A stretch of DNA of 64,000 nt from Croceibacterium segetis (GTDB lineage Bacteria; Pseudomonadota; Alphaproteobacteria; Sphingomonadales; Sphingomonadaceae), in contig NZ_JAANOZ010000011.1 of the NCBI RefSeq assembly GCF_011320115.1, forward strand, positions 1 through 64,000, read 5' to 3'. The notes under the pieces are model-generated. The model was not told the DNA's origin. It made no database searches and was given only the letters and a program-made list of their open reading frames with translations. Position numbers and translations under genes: made by a program. This document shows, in pieces, positions 33,641 to 43,106 of the stretch. Position 1 is the stretch's first letter, and every line of letters begins with the position of its first letter.

Positions 33641-36424
33641 TTACCCGTGCGCGCCGAACAGGTTGGCGATTGCGGTCGAGATGCGCAGCGACAGCGCGTG
33701 CGCCTGGTCGATCGGGTCGATGAAGGTGCGCCGCAGAGTTTCATATCCTTCGTCGGCCTGTTCCGGGTAATCGGTCGGCTCGGCGAGGTCGAAGTCGACG
33801 AGCCGCAAGAACTCGGTGGGGAACGCCCGGCGCAGCTCCGCCAGCGCGTCGTCGATTCTCAACGTGAACACCATCTCGAGCACGTCGTCGCGGCTCACGT
33901 CGTTGGCGCGGCTGAACGCCGGGACCGAGATCGCGCGCAGGAACATGTGCTGGAACAGCGCCAGCCGCAGGGCTTGCAGGGCGCCGATCGTTCGCCGCAC
34001 CGTTTCCCGATCCTCCAGCGGCTGCTCGTCGGGAACCAGCGCCAGGAGGCGGTGAAGCTTCAGGCCATCGATCCGCAGACGCGAGGCCAGGCGGCGGAAC
34101 ACGCCGACACGGTCGTCCTTGACCAGATACTCGGCGAGCGCTTCGCAGGGTTCGGAAAGCTCGCTTTCGGTTCCGCGATAGGGCCGGCTTGCCCAATAGG
34201 CGGAATTGAACAGCTCGCCGTAGGCGGCAACGGTCTTGATGCTGCCCAGCGCCTCGGCCGCGCGTACCAGGCGGACGAGCTGGCGACCGCGTTCGCTCTC
34301 GCCGAGAAGCTCGGCGAGCTCCTCGTAGTTGCCCTCGGCCGCGCTGCCGAAGCCGGCGATCACGTTCACCGGATAGCCGAGCTGCTGCAGGACCGCGTTG
34401 TGCGGAATCGCCCGGATCTGCCTGAGGCTCATCTCGCGCTCGCTGGCCAGGTCGCTTTGCCGGCGCGAGACGCGGCTGCCGGTGGGGCTGAGCAAGCCGA
34501 GGCCGAAAGCGGTCACCGCGCGCGAATAAGTGCGGCTTTCGAGATGGACGTGCTGGTGGTCGCGGATCGCGCGGTAGAAATCGAGGCTCAGGTCGATGCG
34601 GCGGTAGAACGGGTCCGGCGGCGCCTCCGGATCGGCTTCGCCCGGGTGCAGCGCGGCAATTCGGCAGAGCGTCGCCAGCGCCAGCTCAGGCGTGGCAAAG
34701 AACAGGTAGCCGTCGCCGCCCTGGAAGCTCACTTCGGGCTCCAGCCGGATGCCGGCGCGGACAAACCGGCGCCGCGCCCACGGGCTCAGCGGCCACTCGA
34801 GCCGGTCCTTCATCCCGCCCGGATGAGCGCCGCGGCCCATGCTTTCGCCGTGGGTGTTGAAGATCAGCGCAGCGACGTCGGTCAGGCCGTTGGCGGCCAT
34901 CGCCTCGGCGAGGCGGCCCTGCAGCCGCTCGATCGCCAGGCTGGCCGGAATCTGCCCCACGAAGCGCCCGGCGTCGGAAAATCCGGTCTCGATCGCCACC
35001 CGGCCGCGCCGCCGGGCGTAGGCGCGGTACTCCTCTTCGGCGAGCAGCTCGTCGAGAAACCGTCCGCCGTGCTCGAGCGCGCTTTCGGTTTCCATCAGCG
35101 GCGAGAGATCGACCTTGTCCTCGATGCCGAACATCCGCGCAAAGTAGAGCGCGGCGAGCACCGTCGCCGGTTGCTCGCACTCGGCGACGAGCATGCGGAT
35201 CGGGGCGTCGGCGTCGATATGGTGGAGGATCTGCGCCATCGCCAGGAATTGGCGGATGGCGGTACTGCTCTCGATCGCGAGGGCGGCGAAATTCGCCCGG
35301 TGCGGGCGCACTTCGGCGATCGCCTCGCGCAAATGGACGATCGCCCCTTTGGTCGACAGGTCGAGCTCGCCGGTCGGGTCGATCCGCCGGCGGATCGCGT
35401 TGTGCAGCTGCTTGGCGTTCACCCGGAAGTGGATCCAGCCCATCCCGAGCCCGTCCGCGCGCATCGCCGCGGCGAGGGTCTTGAGCCGGATTGCCCGCTC
35501 GGGTTCCGCCTCGCGCGCTTCGCCCTCCAGTTGCGCGATGACCGGCGCGAGGCTGAGCAGCTTGCGCGGGTCGTCGGCGGTCAGGCGATTGGCGGCGGCC
35601 GAGAGCGCGGCGGGCGCGGAAAGGTCGCCGGCGAAGTCCTCGGCGCGCTCATTGGCATACAGGGTCGCCTGGCGCAGTTGGCCGAGCAGAGGATGCGCGG
35701 CGTCGGTCGCCTCGAGCGCATCGCCATAGCGCGCCAGCCGCTCGGCCTTCTCGGCGAGCCGGAAGCCCACCGAATCGTGCCAGGCGATATCGGTCCGCCC
35801 ATCCATGTCGTAGCCGACCCAGGTGGCGAAGCGGAACGGCAGCGGGGCAAGGGCGCGCCACTCGTCGGGCCAGCGTTCGCGGGCGGCGCCGAGCAGGGTG
35901 GCGACGATCCGGTCGCGCGCGTCCTGCGCGTGGGTGAGGGCGCGCATCGCCTCGGCATGCTCGAAGACCAGGGTGAGCGGCGGGCGCTCGGCGGACGCCG
36001 CGCAGGCCTCGGCGGCAATCGGTCCCTCGCGGCTCGCCTCTCGGGCAACCGCCTCGGCCTGGGCGGGCGGCAGCAGGAACGTTGGGTGCGCGGTGAACAC
36101 CGCGTGGAGCTGGGGCATCTCCCAGCGCGCGCGGAACTCGGCGAAATCGACGCCCTCGTCGGCCAGCTGCGCACCGAACGCAGCGAGGTTCGTCGCCGGA
36201 TCGACCGGCGCGACCAGCCCGCGCAAGCGGCGGGCGCGGCTAGCGAGCGCCTGGCATTCGAACTCGGCGATGAGCGCTTCGCAGTCGCCGAGCGACAGCT
36301 CGCCGCCCTCGATCAGCCGCGAGAGGTCGAGCGAGAGCTGGAAAACGGGGTTGAAAAGCGGTGTCTCTTCGGTCCGCCGGTGCAGCGCCTGCAAGCGGTC
36401 GAGCAGGTCCGCGACGGTCTTCAT
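33641..36424 (-). CDS. ppc: PEP-carboxylase-like protein with divergent active-site motifs
   Basis: 927 residues, full PEPC length, last gene of the zwf-edd-glk-eda-ppc run (ATGA overlap with eda). VFTAHPT (His 113) matches the catalytic His region of E. coli PEPC (H138). However, the FHGRGG-x-x-GRGG loop reads FNTHGESMGRG here (about 522-532), keeping one GRG but lacking the first Arg. The Lys-bearing SDSAKDAG segment reads SDAGRFVG, and GGDRDGNP reads GYDMDGRT. It either performs PEP carboxylation with an altered site or does something else. The operon context favours a link to PEP/pyruvate. Start at ATG 36424. Confidence 0.7.
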   Translation of the reverse strand: MKTVADLLDRLQALHRRTEETPLFNPVFQLSLDLSRLIEGGELSLGDCEALIAEFECQALASRARRLRGLVAPVDPATNLAAFGAQLADEGVDFAEFRARWEMPQLHAVFTAHPTFLLPPAQAEAVAREASREGPIAAEACAASAERPPLTLVFEHAEAMRALTHAQDARDRIVATLLGAARERWPDEWRALAPLPFRFATWVGYDMDGRTDIAWHDSVGFRLAEKAERLARYGDALEATDAAHPLLGQLRQATLYANERAEDFAGDLSAPAALSAAANRLTADDPRKLLSLAPVIAQLEGEAREAEPERAIRLKTLAAAMRADGLGMGWIHFRVNAKQLHNAIRRRIDPTGELDLSTKGAIVHLREAIAEVRPHRANFAALAIESSTAIRQFLAMAQILHHIDADAPIRMLVAECEQPATVLAALYFARMFGIEDKVDLSPLMETESALEHGGRFLDELLAEEEYRAYARRRGRVAIETGFSDAGRFVGQIPASLAIERLQGRLAEAMAANGLTDVAALIFNTHGESMGRGAHPGGMKDRLEWPLSPWARRRFVRAGIRLEPEVSFQGGDGYLFFATPELALATLCRIAALHPGEADPEAPPDPFYRRIDLSLDFYRAIRDHQHVHLESRTYSRAVTAFGLGLLSPTGSRVSRRQSDLASEREMSLRQIRAIPHNAVLQQLGYPVNVIAGFGSAAEGNYEELAELLGESERGRQLVRLVRAAEALGSIKTVAAYGELFNSAYWASRPYRGTESELSEPCEALAEYLVKDDRVGVFRRLASRLRIDGLKLHRLLALVPDEQPLEDRETVRRTIGALQALRLALFQHMFLRAISVPAFSRANDVSRDDVLEMVFTLRIDDALAELRRAFPTEFLRLVDFDLAEPTDYPEQADEGYETLRRTFIDPIDQAHALSLRISTAIANLFGAHG

Positions 36425-37050
36425 CCGTTTTGGGTCTGGACCCTGAGGCGGCTCGCTCGTGCAGCCGCTTCGCGCACCGCCTCGGTGTCCAGCGGTCCCT
36501 TCGGCACGACCCAGCTGCCGCCGACGCAGAGCACCGCTTCGAGCGCGAGCCACTCGGGCGCGGTCGCTTCGGTGATCCCGCCGGTGGGGCAGAAGCGCAC
36601 TTCGCCGAAGACGGCGGCGAACGCTTTCAACGTCGGCGTGCCGCCCGCCGCCATGGCCGGGAAGAACTTGAAGCGGTCGAGCCCGAGGTCGAGCCCGCGC
36701 ATCACGTCGCTCGTCGTCGCCACGCCCGGCAGGTAGGGCACGCCACTGGCAATTACCGAGCGGCTGAGGTTGTCGGTTAGCCCGGGCGAGACGATGAACT
36801 CCGCCCCGGCGTCCAGCGCCGCATCGAGCTGGCGCTCGTTGAGCACGGTGCCCGCGCCGACGATGGCACCCGGGACTCGCTTCATCTCGCGGATCGCGTC
36901 GAGCGCGGCGGGCGTGCGCAGCGTGACCTCGAGCACCGTCAGCCCGCCCGCGACCAGAGCCTCGGCCAGCGGCCGCGCCTCGGCGGCGTCGTCGATCACC
37001 AGTACCGGGATCACCGGCGCAGTGCGCATGATCTGTTCGATCGGGCTCAC
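36421..37050 (-). CDS. eda: 2-keto-3-deoxy-6-phosphogluconate aldolase Eda
   Basis: 209 residues from GTG 37050, overlapping the glk stop as GTGA. The Schiff-base Lys is K128 in RFKFFPA, the general acid/base Glu is E41 in LEVTLRT, and GTVL and GGI blocks bind phosphate. It splits KDPG to pyruvate and glyceraldehyde 3-phosphate. Length is normal (about 210 aa). Confidence 0.95.
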   Translation of the reverse strand: MSPIEQIMRTAPVIPVLVIDDAAEARPLAEALVAGGLTVLEVTLRTPAALDAIREMKRVPGAIVGAGTVLNERQLDAALDAGAEFIVSPGLTDNLSRSVIASGVPYLPGVATTSDVMRGLDLGLDRFKFFPAMAAGGTPTLKAFAAVFGEVRFCPTGGITEATAPEWLALEAVLCVGGSWVVPKGPLDTEAVREAAARASRLRVQTQNG

Positions 37051-38012
37051 GAGCCATGCTCGGCGGCGAAGGCGGCCGCGGCGCCGTAGAGGCCCGGCTG
37101 CGGGTGGACGATCATCTTCACGGGTATGCCGGCCATCATCTCGGTGTAGCGCCCCTTGAAGCGGAATCGTTCCCCGAATGCGGACTTGGGCAGCAGCTCG
37201 AGCAGGCGCATGCCGACGCCGCCGGCGAGCACCACCGCGCTGGCGCCGTGGGCCAGCGCATAGTCCCCGCACAGCCCGCCCAGCGAGCCGCAGAAGCGGT
37301 CGACCGCAGCGGCGGCGAGGCTATCCTCGCGGGCGATGCCGCGCTGCCAGATGGTCTTGTCGTCGAGCGGCTCGGGCCGCTTCTCGATTGCCGCGAGCGC
37401 CTGGTAGATCTCGCAGATGCCCGGGCCCGAATGCACCCGCTCGGTCGAAACCCGTCGGTGCTCCCTGCGCAGTTTGGACATCAGCCAGTCGTCGATCGCG
37501 TCGAACGGCGCGAAATCGATGTGCCCGCCCTCGGTCGACTGGACGTGGTAGCCGCCGGGGTGGCGATGGAAGTGGGCGACGCCGAGACCAGTGCCGGGGC
37601 CGATCACGCTGACCGTGCCGCACTCGGGCAGCGGCTTGTCCGGCCCGGCGATGTGGACCAGCTCGCTCTCGGGCGTGCGCGCCACCGCGTGGGCGACCGC
37701 GCCGAAGTCGTTGATCAGCGTCACCGCGTCGAGCCCGAGCTGCTCGTCGACCGCGTCGGTGCGGAAGATCCAGCTGTTGTTGGTCATCCGGATGGTGTCG
37801 CCGACGATCGGCGCGGCGATGGCGATCGATGCGGCGCGCGGCAGCGGGCCGTCGGAAACGCGCTCGAACTCCTCCCACGCGGTCTGCAGGCTGGCGTAGT
37901 CGCTGGTCTTGAGCGTGATCGGCTCCCCTACGGTGATCGTGCCGTTCCTGACCGTGGCGCGGGCGAAGCGGGCGTGCGTGCCGCCGACGTCGAGGGCGAT
38001 GAGTTCGGTCAC
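37047..38012 (-). CDS. glk: Glucokinase
   Basis: 321 residues from GTG 38012 (GTGA overlap with edd). It belongs to the ASKHA fold with [11 protein letters not shown] at the N-terminus, a catalytic Asp in [24 protein letters not shown] and the EGGHIDFAP block. It phosphorylates glucose with ATP, feeding Zwf. Length fits bacterial glucokinase (about 320 aa). Confidence 0.94.
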   Translation of the reverse strand: MTELIALDVGGTHARFARATVRNGTITVGEPITLKTSDYASLQTAWEEFERVSDGPLPRAASIAIAAPIVGDTIRMTNNSWIFRTDAVDEQLGLDAVTLINDFGAVAHAVARTPESELVHIAGPDKPLPECGTVSVIGPGTGLGVAHFHRHPGGYHVQSTEGGHIDFAPFDAIDDWLMSKLRREHRRVSTERVHSGPGICEIYQALAAIEKRPEPLDDKTIWQRGIAREDSLAAAAVDRFCGSLGGLCGDYALAHGASAVVLAGGVGMRLLELLPKSAFGERFRFKGRYTEMMAGIPVKMIVHPQPGLYGAAAAFAAEHGS

Positions 38013-39835
38013 AACCCGCCCTCCGCCAGCATGGCCGATGCGCCGCGCTCGGCCTCGTCGGCGAAGTTGCGGAACATCCCGAACAGCTCGCGCCCGGTGC
38101 CGAGCTCGACCTCGCGCATCGGCGCCGGCTCGCGGCCGGTCAGGTCGGCCGTGGTCGACAGGGTGCCGTCTTCGGCCGAGACGCGCACCACGTCGCCGTC
38201 GCGCAGCAGCGCCAGCGATCCCCACGCGCCGTCCTTCTCGAGCGCCTCGGGGCTGACGTGGATCGCGGCGGGCACCTTACCGCTCGCCCCCGACATGCGC
38301 CCGTCGGTGACCAGCGCGACCTTGTAGCCGCGGTCCTGCACCACCCCGAGCACCGGGGTCAGCTTGTGCAGCTCGGGCATGCCGTTGGCGCGCGGGCCTT
38401 GGAAGCGCACGACGACCACCACGTCGCGGTCGAGTTCGCCGGCGGCGAAAGCTTGCGCGACGGCGGCCTGGCTGTCGAACACGAGGCACGGGGCTTCGAC
38501 CGTCCAGCGAGAAGGATCGACCGCGCTGGTCTTGAACACCGCGCGGCCGAGGTTGCCTTGCAGGAGGCGCATGCCGCCGTCGGGCTGGAACGGGTTGGCC
38601 GTGCCGCGCAGGATGGTCTCATCGCCGCTCGCACCGGGATCACGCCAGGCAAGCTGCTCGCCGTCGAGCCACGGCTCCTGCGCATAAGCCGACAGGTCGT
38701 CGCCGCAGACGGTCATGACGTCGCGGTGGACCAGCCCGGCGTCGAGCAGCTCGCGCACGACGAACCCCAGCCCGCCGGCTGCCTGGAACATGTTCACGTC
38801 GCTCGCGCCGTTGGGATAGACGCGCGCGAGCAGCGGCACCGCGTGGCTCAGTTCGGCCATGTCGCTCCAGTCGATCTGGATCCCGGCCGCGCGCGCGAAC
38901 GCCGGCACGTGGATCGCGTGGTTGGTCGAGCCGCCGGTCGCCAGCAGGCCGACGGCGGCGTTGACCACCGCTTTCTCGTCGACGCACTGCGCCAGCGGAC
39001 GGTACTGGTTGCCCCCGCGGGTGATTTGGGCGAGCCGGTGGACGCCGGCGCGGGTGAGCGCCTGCCGCAGCGGCGTGCCGGGGTTGATAAACGCCGATCC
39101 TGGCAAGGTCAGGCCCATCAGGTCGAGCATCATCAGGTTGGAATTGGCGGTGCCGTAGAAGGTGCACACGCCCGGCGCGTGGTAGCTGGCGCTTTCGCTC
39201 GCGAGCAGCTCGGCGCGGGTCGCCTTGCCTTCGGCGTAGAGCTGGCGGACGCGCTGCTTTTCCTTGTTGGGAATGCCCGTCGGCATCGCCCCGGCGGAGA
39301 AGAACAGTGTCGGCAGGTAGCCGAACCTGAGGCCCCCGATCAGCAGGCCGGGCACGATCTTGTCGCACATGCCGAGCATCGCCACCGCGTCGTACATCGC
39401 GTGGCTCAGCCCGACGGCGGTCGAGAGCGCGATGACGTCGCGGCTGAACAGGCTCAGTTCCATGCCGTCGGCGCCCTGCGTCACCCCGTCGCACATCGCC
39501 GGCGTGCATCCGGCGACTTGCGCTGTGGCGCCGGCCTCGCGCGCCCAGACCTTCATCAGCGGCGGATAGGCCCCGAACGGCTGGTGCGAGGAGATCGTGT
39601 CGTTGTAGGCTGAAACGATGCCGATGTTCGGCCCGCGTTGGGCCGCGATCGAATCCTTGTCCTCGCCCATAGCCGCGAACCCGTGCGCGAGATTGGAGCA
39701 GGGCAGGGCGGTGTTGCGGTCGGCGTGCGCGTCGCCTTCGCGTTCCATCAGCTCGAGATAGCGCTCGCGCGTGCCCTTCGAGCGCTCGACGATCCGTTCG
39801 GTCACCCGGGCGATGCTGGGATGCAGCTCACTCAT
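38009..39835 (-). CDS. edd: 6-phosphogluconate dehydratase Edd
   Basis: 608 residues. It dehydrates 6-phosphogluconate to KDPG. Family hallmarks are [26 protein letters not shown] with an Fe-S Cys, [13 protein letters not shown] with a second Cys, and [11 protein letters not shown] with a third. C-terminal [13 protein letters not shown] is present. Three Cys for a labile [4Fe-4S] cluster are retained. zwf ends 8 nt inside its start. Confidence 0.96.
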   Translation of the reverse strand: MSELHPSIARVTERIVERSKGTRERYLELMEREGDAHADRNTALPCSNLAHGFAAMGEDKDSIAAQRGPNIGIVSAYNDTISSHQPFGAYPPLMKVWAREAGATAQVAGCTPAMCDGVTQGADGMELSLFSRDVIALSTAVGLSHAMYDAVAMLGMCDKIVPGLLIGGLRFGYLPTLFFSAGAMPTGIPNKEKQRVRQLYAEGKATRAELLASESASYHAPGVCTFYGTANSNLMMLDLMGLTLPGSAFINPGTPLRQALTRAGVHRLAQITRGGNQYRPLAQCVDEKAVVNAAVGLLATGGSTNHAIHVPAFARAAGIQIDWSDMAELSHAVPLLARVYPNGASDVNMFQAAGGLGFVVRELLDAGLVHRDVMTVCGDDLSAYAQEPWLDGEQLAWRDPGASGDETILRGTANPFQPDGGMRLLQGNLGRAVFKTSAVDPSRWTVEAPCLVFDSQAAVAQAFAAGELDRDVVVVVRFQGPRANGMPELHKLTPVLGVVQDRGYKVALVTDGRMSGASGKVPAAIHVSPEALEKDGAWGSLALLRDGDVVRVSAEDGTLSTTADLTGREPAPMREVELGTGRELFGMFRNFADEAERGASAMLAEGGL

Positions 39836-41261
39836 GCCAGCTCACCCCGTCGCGTTCGGCCAGCGCGATCGCCGCGCTCGGGCCCCAGCTGCCGGCGTTA
39901 TACGGCTTGGGCTGCAGCCCCTCGCGCGCCCATTCCTCGCGGATTGCGTCGATCCACGCCCATTGCGCCTCGACCTCGTCGCGGCGGACGAACAGCGTCT
40001 GCTTGCCTTCGATCAGGTCGAGCAGGAGCCGCTCGTAGGCGATGCGCTTGTGGGTGCCGGAAAAGGCGTCGGGCATGGCGATGTCGAGCGGCACGCTGCG
40101 CAGCGCGATACCGTCGCGGTCGAGCCCGGGAACCTTGGCCATCAGCGAAAGCGAGATGTTCTCTTCGGGCTGGATGCCGATCACCAGCCGGTTGGGCTGC
40201 ATCCTCGCGCCCTTGAAGATCGAGTGCGGCACGCAGCGGAACTGGACGACAATCTCGGTCACCCGCTCGTGCATCCGCTTGCCGGTGCGCAAGTAGAACG
40301 GCACGCCCTGCCAGCGCCAGTTGTCGAGATGGGCCTTGAGCGCGACGAAGGTCTCGGTGCCGCTGTCGCGCTTGAGCTCCTCGTCGTAGCCGGGCACGAT
40401 CTGGCCGCCGACCGCGCCGCCGCGATATTGCCCCGTCACGCTCTCGTTGGCCGCCAGCGGGCGCAGCGCGCGCAGCACTTTGACCTTCTCGTCGCGCACC
40501 GGGTCGGCCTCGAAGCTCGATGGCGGCTCCATCGCCACCAGCGACAGCAGCTGGAGCATGTGGTTCTGGACCATGTCGCGCAGGGCGCCGGTCTGGTCGT
40601 AGAAGTCGACCCGGTCTTCCAGCCCGACGGTTTCGGCGACGGTGATCTGCACGTGGTCGATGTGGGTGGCATTCCACAGCGGCTCGAACAGGCTGTTGGC
40701 GAAGCGCAGCGCGAGCAGGTTCTGCACCGTCTCCTTGCCGAGGTAATGGTCGATGCGGAAGATGCGCGCTTCGGGAAAGGCCGCGGCGACGGCGTCGTTG
40801 ATCTCGCGGCTCGAGGCCAGGTCGATGCCGAGCGGCTTTTCGAGCCCGATGCGCACCCCTTGGCCGGCGAGGCCGGCCTGGCGCAGGCCTTCGATGCTGA
40901 CTTCGAACAGGCTCGGCGCGGTCGACAGGAAGATCGCCAGCCGGTCCTTCGAATCGCCGACCGCCGTGGCCAGGGCGTCGAACCCTTCGGAGGTGGTCAC
41001 GTCGTTCGCCTGATAGTGGAGCCGGTTGAGGAAATCGGCCATGCGCCCGCGCCGGTTGGCCGGGAGGAACTTCTCGAGCGCGGCACGGGCGAAGTTGCGG
41101 TACTCGGAATCGCTCATCGGCGAGCGGGCCGTGCCGACGATGCGCAGCTTTTCCGGCAGCAGCCCGTCGGCGTCGAGCGCGCACAGCGACGGCAGCAGCA
41201 TCCGCCGGGCGAGGTCGCCGGTGGCGCCGAACAGCAGCAGCGTGTCGGCGGTGAAGCTCAT
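39828..41261 (-). CDS. zwf: Glucose-6-phosphate 1-dehydrogenase Zwf
   Basis: 477 residues from ATG 41261. The NAD(P) loop is [13 protein letters not shown], the substrate site RIDHYLGKE is present with its Lys/His pair, and [12 protein letters not shown] lies in the C-terminal beta domain. The first enzyme of the Entner-Doudoroff route, which produces reducing power. It is first gene of the operon, and a LacI-type palindrome lies 80 nt upstream of its start. A longer open frame to 41333 exists but would absorb the leader. Confidence 0.95.
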   Translation of the reverse strand: MSFTADTLLLFGATGDLARRMLLPSLCALDADGLLPEKLRIVGTARSPMSDSEYRNFARAALEKFLPANRRGRMADFLNRLHYQANDVTTSEGFDALATAVGDSKDRLAIFLSTAPSLFEVSIEGLRQAGLAGQGVRIGLEKPLGIDLASSREINDAVAAAFPEARIFRIDHYLGKETVQNLLALRFANSLFEPLWNATHIDHVQITVAETVGLEDRVDFYDQTGALRDMVQNHMLQLLSLVAMEPPSSFEADPVRDEKVKVLRALRPLAANESVTGQYRGGAVGGQIVPGYDEELKRDSGTETFVALKAHLDNWRWQGVPFYLRTGKRMHERVTEIVVQFRCVPHSIFKGARMQPNRLVIGIQPEENISLSLMAKVPGLDRDGIALRSVPLDIAMPDAFSGTHKRIAYERLLLDLIEGKQTLFVRRDEVEAQWAWIDAIREEWAREGLQPKPYNAGSWGPSAAIALAERDGVSWHE

Positions 41262-41341
41262 TGCGTGGCCCTGTTCGTCATTTCCGTCCGCCCATGCGTC
41301 GCCGCCACAGGCTCCCGCAAGCGCTAATGTCACGACTTTTG

Positions 41342-41355
41342 TGGTAGCGCTACCA
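41342..41355. promoter_or_regulatory. LacI-family-type operator TGGTAGCGCTACCA
   Basis: A perfect 14-bp palindrome with the central CG step typical of LacI/GalR operators. It lies 80 nt upstream of zwf in the 150-nt gap after yjbQ. I recall very similar sequences as sugar-responsive operators in Caulobacter and sphingomonads. It probably controls the zwf-edd-glk-eda-ppc operon; no LacI-type regulator is in the window. Confidence 0.72.
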
Positions 41356-41411
41356 TTATGTTCAGGAAGCGGCTTACACGCTTTGAACGCATCCGCCGCC
41401 GGCTTGTTTCT

Positions 41412-41828
41412 TCAATCGCCCAGCAGGTGCGCGGCGAGCGAGCGCGTGTGCGGGTCGCGGCGGTGCTCGGCGATGAACACGCCTTGCCACGTGCCGAGCA
41501 TCATTTGTCCGTCGGCAACCGGGATCGTCAGGGTACTGCCGGTGAGCATCGACTTGACGTGCGCCGGCATGTCGTCGGGGCCTTCGGTCGCGTGCTCGTA
41601 CCCGGGCCCCTCGGGCGCGGCGGCATCGAGCCAGCGTACGAGGTCCCGGTGCACGGCGGCCGAGGCGTTCTCGGTGATCAGCAGGCCGGCGCTGGTATGC
41701 TGGCACAGCAGGTTCAGCACGCCGCGGGATATCCCGGTGCCGGCGATCCACTCGGAAACGTGCTCGCTCACTTCGTAGAGCCCGGGGCCATCGGTCTGGA
41801 AGGTCAGGATCGAGAGCGTATGCTGCAT
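41412..41828 (-). CDS. yjbQ: YjbQ/UPF0047 family protein
   Basis: 138 residues. The family's conserved LLCQHTSAGLLITENA, GPGYEHATEGPDDMPAHVKSML and GTWQGVFIAEHR blocks are all present; His residues there may form a metal site. E. coli YjbQ has some thiamine phosphate synthase activity in vitro, but its real role is unsettled. Divergent from alkB with 18 nt between starts. Confidence 0.9.
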   Translation of the reverse strand: MQHTLSILTFQTDGPGLYEVSEHVSEWIAGTGISRGVLNLLCQHTSAGLLITENASAAVHRDLVRWLDAAAPEGPGYEHATEGPDDMPAHVKSMLTGSTLTIPVADGQMMLGTWQGVFIAEHRRDPHTRSLAAHLLGD

Positions 41829-41846
41829 CGTTGCCCCTATAGAGCG

Positions 41847-42416
41847 ATGTCGATCCAGGGCGAACTGTTTGCTGTCGAGGAGCCGCCGGCCGTGCCGGGG
41901 CTGGCGCTGGTGCGCGAGGCGGTCACTCCGGCCGAGGAGGCCGAGCTCGCCGCCCGGATCGACGCGGCGCCGCTGGCCCCGTTCCAGTTCGGCCAGTGGG
42001 AAGGCAAGCGGCTGACCGTGCATTACGGCTCGGCCTACGACTTCAGCCGCCACAAGCTGAACGATGCCCCGCCGCTGCCGGACTGGCTCGTCGCCGCGCG
42101 CGACAAGCTGGCGCCGCAAGTCGGGCGCGACCCGGGCGCGTTCGAGGCCGCGCTGCTGATTCGCTACGACCCCGGCGCCGGGATCGGCTGGCACCGCGAC
42201 CGTCCGCAATACGGCGAGGTGCTCGGCCTCTCGCTCGGCGCCCCTTGCGTCCTGCGCTTGCGCCGGCGTACCGAAAGCGGCTTCGACCGCCGTGCCGTCG
42301 GCCTGCCACCGCGCTCGCTCTACCTGCTCTCCGGCGAAGTGCGCCGCGAGTGGGAGCACTCGATCGTCCCGCAGGGCGTCACCCGCCGCTCGATCACCTT
42401 GCGAACGCTGCGCTAA
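41847..42416 (+). CDS. alkB: AlkB-like 2-oxoglutarate/Fe(II) dioxygenase
   Basis: 189 residues. The iron triad is H116-x-D118 (WHRDRPQYG) and H171 (WEHSIVPQ), and the 2-oxoglutarate Arg is in RRSITLR near the C-terminus. AlkB-type enzymes repair N-alkylated bases in DNA or RNA by oxidative demethylation. It is more similar in layout to the ALKBH2/short bacterial type than to E. coli AlkB (216 aa). No ada gene adjoins. Stop shared with the convergent TMEM175 gene. Confidence 0.88.
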   Translation: MSIQGELFAVEEPPAVPGLALVREAVTPAEEAELAARIDAAPLAPFQFGQWEGKRLTVHYGSAYDFSRHKLNDAPPLPDWLVAARDKLAPQVGRDPGAFEAALLIRYDPGAGIGWHRDRPQYGEVLGLSLGAPCVLRLRRRTESGFDRRAVGLPPRSLYLLSGEVRREWEHSIVPQGVTRRSITLRTLR

Positions 42417-42991
42417 CCCGCCACCGCCCGCTCGATCCGTCGGTCGGGCACCAGCCAGATCAGCGCCGCCGCGACGAACAGCGCCATCCCGGCTTCGGGC
42501 TGCCACAGCCACGCGGCTGCGATTCCGGCGAGGTAGAACAGCGGCGAGAGCTTGCCCTTCAGGTCGCGCCCGATCGCCAGCGCGAGCGCTCCGTCCGGTC
42601 CTTCGGCGGCGATGATCCGCCGCTGGAGGACGACATAGGCGATCGCGCAGGCGAGCAGGTTGGCGCCGTAGGTCATCGTCGGCCAGCGGGCGAAGTGGTT
42701 CTCACCCATCCACGCGGTGCCGAACGGCAGGAGGCTGAGCCAGAACAGCAAGTGCAGGTTGGCCCACAGGATGCCGCCGGTCACCCGGTCGGTCACGTGG
42801 AGCATGTGGTGGTGATTGTTCCAGTAGATGCCGATGTAGACGAAGCTCAGCACGTAGCTGAGGAACACCGGCCAGAGCGGCCACAGCGCCGCCGGGCTCG
42901 CATCGTGCGGCGCCTTCAGCTCGAGCACCATGATGGTGATGATGATCGCCAGCACACCGTCGCTGAACGCCTCGAGCCGCCTGGTGTCCAT
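42413..42991 (-). CDS. TMEM175/DUF1211-family cation channel
   Basis: 192 residues from ATG 42991. The family signature in TM1 is MDTRRLEAFSDGVLAIIITIMVLEL (RxxxFSDGVxAIxxT), which contributes to a K+ pore in bacterial TMEM175. WNNHHHMLH lies between TM2 and TM3. Six TM helices in total. Bacterial members form tetrameric K+-selective channels. Physiological role unknown. Confidence 0.85.
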   Translation of the reverse strand: MDTRRLEAFSDGVLAIIITIMVLELKAPHDASPAALWPLWPVFLSYVLSFVYIGIYWNNHHHMLHVTDRVTGGILWANLHLLFWLSLLPFGTAWMGENHFARWPTMTYGANLLACAIAYVVLQRRIIAAEGPDGALALAIGRDLKGKLSPLFYLAGIAAAWLWQPEAGMALFVAAALIWLVPDRRIERAVAG

Positions 42992-43106
42992 CGCCGTCCC
43001 TTCGAAATGGTGCGGCACGAATAGCGGCAAGCGGAGGCACTTGGAAAGCTGGACGATCCCCGCGCCATGCGGCACATTCTCCGTAGAGACAGATGGAGGG
43101 GTCGCC

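Noticed and set aside
33647-36736. 1029-codon open frame opposite ppc
   Set aside because: Shadow of a high-GC gene; no motif, no RBS, Arg/Ala/Gln-rich.
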